This document shows, piece by piece, positions 62,415 to 64,000 of a stretch of 64,000 nt of DNA. Location of the stretch: contig NZ_LS483470.1 of assembly GCF_900478135.1 (NCBI RefSeq), forward strand, positions 3,185,001 to 3,249,000, given 5' to 3'. A model generated the notes under the pieces. It saw only the letters and a list, made by a program, of their open reading frames with translations, had not been told where the DNA came from and did no database searches. The DNA comes from Leminorella richardii (GTDB taxonomy: Bacteria; Pseudomonadota; Gammaproteobacteria; Enterobacterales; Enterobacteriaceae). Positions within the stretch are counted from its first letter, which is position 1. The number at the start of each line of letters is the position of its first letter. Made by a program: the position numbers and the translations under genes.

Positions 62415-62667
62415 ATTAACTCCGCTTTCCGCGCGCTTACTGCCAAATTAATAAAAAATGTGCGAAGCGCGCTATAAAATATTCACAATAGGGCGCGAAT
62501 TCTACGCAAAAAAATGACCGTTTACAAGCCTAGAATCAGTGAAAATGATTAAGCACTTTTTATGGCGTTCATCTATGCTGATTTTCGAGTACAATCTCTA
62601 TCGCTATAGCTCTGTACACACGGGCGGGACGACACTGAATTAAAACGATAACACTTGCAAATACACT

Positions 62668-63639
62668 ATGAATATTGAACAAATCACGCAGTTAGCGGAA
62701 AAGGACATGGCCGCGGTTAACGCCGCGATACTCGCACAGTTGAACTCAGATGTCGTACTCATCAATCAGTTGGGTCACTACATTATCAGCGGAGGCGGCA
62801 AGCGCATTCGCCCCATGATAGCCGTTCTGTCGGCCAGGGCGCTGGGCTATCAGGGAGAGGCTCACATCACCTCCGCAGCGCTAATTGAGTTTATTCATAC
62901 TGCGACGCTGTTGCACGACGACGTTGTTGATGAATCAGACCTGCGCAGGGGAAAAGCGACGGCCAATGCGGCCTTCGGCAATGCCGCCAGCGTGCTGGTT
63001 GGTGACTTTATTTATACCCGCTCGTTTCAGATGATGACCAGCCTCGGCTCTCTCGACATTCTTAAGCTGATGTCATCAGCCACTAACGTGATTGCTGAAG
63101 GTGAAGTGATGCAGTTAATTAACTGCAACGACCCAGATATCACCGAAGAAAACTACATGCAGGTTATCTATAGCAAAACCGCCCGGCTGTTTGAAGCTGC
63201 ATCGCAGGCCTCCGCAATGTTGGCTGGCGCAACGCCTGAGCAGGAAAAAGCGCTACAGGAATACGGTCGCTACATTGGCACCGCCTTCCAGCTTATTGAC
63301 GATCTGTTGGACTACAGCGCGGACGGCGCTCGACTGGGGAAAAACCTGGGGGACGACCTAAACGAAGGAAAGCCAACGCTGCCTCTATTACACGCAATGC
63401 ATAACGGCACTCCAGATCGTTCAGCGCAAATACGTAATGCTATTGAGCAGGGTAACGGTCGCCACCTGTTGGAAGACGTGCTAGAAACTATGAAACAATG
63501 TGGTTCACTAGACTATACGCAGCAGCGCGCCGAAGAAGAGGCTGAAAAGGCGATTTCCGCACTAGCCTGCCTGCCGGATACCCCATATAAAGAGGCTTTG
63601 GCCTCTCTGGCTCGGCTGTCCGTTCGTCGTGACACCTAA
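62668..63639 (+). CDS. ispB: Octaprenyl diphosphate synthase
   Basis: The 323-residue trans-prenyltransferase makes the C40 side chain of ubiquinone and menaquinone. The first Asp-rich motif LLHDDVVDESDLRRG (about residues 85-99) and the second LIDDLLDYSAD/GDDLNEGKPTLPL are present. Its product feeds the quinones used by the two anaerobic reductase complexes in this window. It is divergent from rplU, as in E. coli. Confidence 0.97.
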   Translation: MNIEQITQLAEKDMAAVNAAILAQLNSDVVLINQLGHYIISGGGKRIRPMIAVLSARALGYQGEAHITSAALIEFIHTATLLHDDVVDESDLRRGKATANAAFGNAASVLVGDFIYTRSFQMMTSLGSLDILKLMSSATNVIAEGEVMQLINCNDPDITEENYMQVIYSKTARLFEAASQASAMLAGATPEQEKALQEYGRYIGTAFQLIDDLLDYSADGARLGKNLGDDLNEGKPTLPLLHAMHNGTPDRSAQIRNAIEQGNGRHLLEDVLETMKQCGSLDYTQQRAEEEAEKAISALACLPDTPYKEALASLARLSVRRDT

Positions 63640-63668
63640 GCCTGTTCTTCAGTAGTACAATACCATGC

Positions 63669-63697
63669 AAAACGGGCGCCTAGCGGCCCGTTTTTTT
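63669..63697. terminator. Bidirectional terminator after ispB
   Basis: A stem AAAACGGGC / GCCCGTTTT with an 8-base loop and seven T on the plus strand ends ispB. The A-run allows use by the convergent gene, whose stop codon overlaps the T-tract. Confidence 0.88.
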
Positions 63698-64000
63698 ATG
63701 CGTCAGACAGCATTTCGCTCTCTGCCAGCTCCGTACTGTCAGGCAAATTCACTTTTTCCATCAGTCCGGCAATACCTCGACGCATCAGTAGCGCCACGAT
63801 CTTATCCCGTTCTAATGACGTTAGTTGGCTATAGGCGGTTACCCAGATAGTAAACGGTTCATCCGCATGCGGACTGTAGAGCACGCTGTCTTCCATCGTA
63901 CGAAGGACGTGCTGAACACCGGTAGGAATACTATCAATATGGTACTCAACCGCTTTTCCCTGCACACCTTGACGCCGACGCCGCACCCAATTTTCCCGCT
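63696..64000 (-). CDS. YfeC-like (DUF1323/Mu-type) putative DNA-binding regulator, 5' end outside the window
   Basis: The last 101 residues are visible, opening in frame from the window edge with RENWVRRRRQGVQGKAVEYH. The W-x-x-R-x-R-x-GVQGKA motif is the wing of the Mu-repressor-like / YfeC putative DNA-binding family. The C-terminal part (PFTIWVTAYSQLTSLERDKI) is a helical region with no assigned function. The true start is beyond base 64000. It is convergent with ispB. Confidence 0.65.
   Translation of the reverse strand, partial: RENWVRRRRQGVQGKAVEYHIDSIPTGVQHVLRTMEDSVLYSPHADEPFTIWVTAYSQLTSLERDKIVALLMRRGIAGLMEKVNLPDSTELAESEMLSDA

Overview
The window is chromosomal DNA from a gram-negative gammaproteobacterium of the order Enterobacterales. 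The housekeeping proteins are close to their E. coli counterparts in sequence and length: RpsO 89 aa, RbfA 133, RlmE 209, YhbY 97, GreA 158. Gene order also follows the E. coli block deaD-nlpI-pnp-rpsO-truB-rbfA-infB-nusA-rimP-metY ... leuU-secG-glmM-folP-ftsH-rlmE/yhbY-greA/dacB-obgE-yhbE-rpmA-rplU/ispB. Several insertions not found in E. coli suggest a lineage outside Escherichia/Salmonella, possibly a Budvicia-like group. That placement is an inference from layout only.

Region 1 (1-5720) is a sugar-acid module: a GntP permease (cut by the window edge), a PdxA2-type dehydrogenase, a DUF1537 four-carbon acid sugar kinase and a DeoR regulator, all on the minus strand, with a divergent KpsF/GutQ-type sugar-phosphate isomerase. 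The enzyme pair matches the D-threonate/D-erythronate route (acid -> 4-phosphate -> dihydroxyacetone phosphate). Repeated ACGCGTG sites in the divergent promoter look like operators.

Region 2 (5745-26131) is the RNA/translation superoperon on the minus strand: metY, two attenuators, rimP-nusA-infB-rbfA-truB, then rpsO-pnp-nlpI-deaD. It is split between truB and rpsO by a seven-gene plus-strand cassette (BPSS1780-like, RDD, SpoIIM-like, DUF4129, DUF4350, MoxR ATPase, DUF58), a membrane-associated MoxR system of unknown job.

Region 3 (26345-47992) fills the interval between the tRNA genes metY and leuU, where E. coli has argG/yhbX. It holds a LysR regulator; an operon of ferredoxin-like protein, radical SAM enzyme, TorD-type chaperone and DmsABC-like molybdoenzyme; a copper-type TonB receptor with DUF2946; a Fur-box-preceded CirA/IrgA-like receptor; a second DmsABC-like operon; a 1.1-kb AT-rich spacer with palindromes; a group II PLP decarboxylase; and a frameshifted ada. 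A tyrosine-integrase remnant lies just downstream of leuU. The decarboxylase and ada share an unusually similar Ada-box promoter, which suggests an alkylation-responsive pair.

Region 4 (47993-64000) is the leuU-to-ispB housekeeping block. A GH25 muramidase and a YD-repeat-like secreted protein lie between secG and glmM, and a secreted protein of unknown function lies between folP and ftsH. It ends in a truncated YfeC-like DNA-binding protein.
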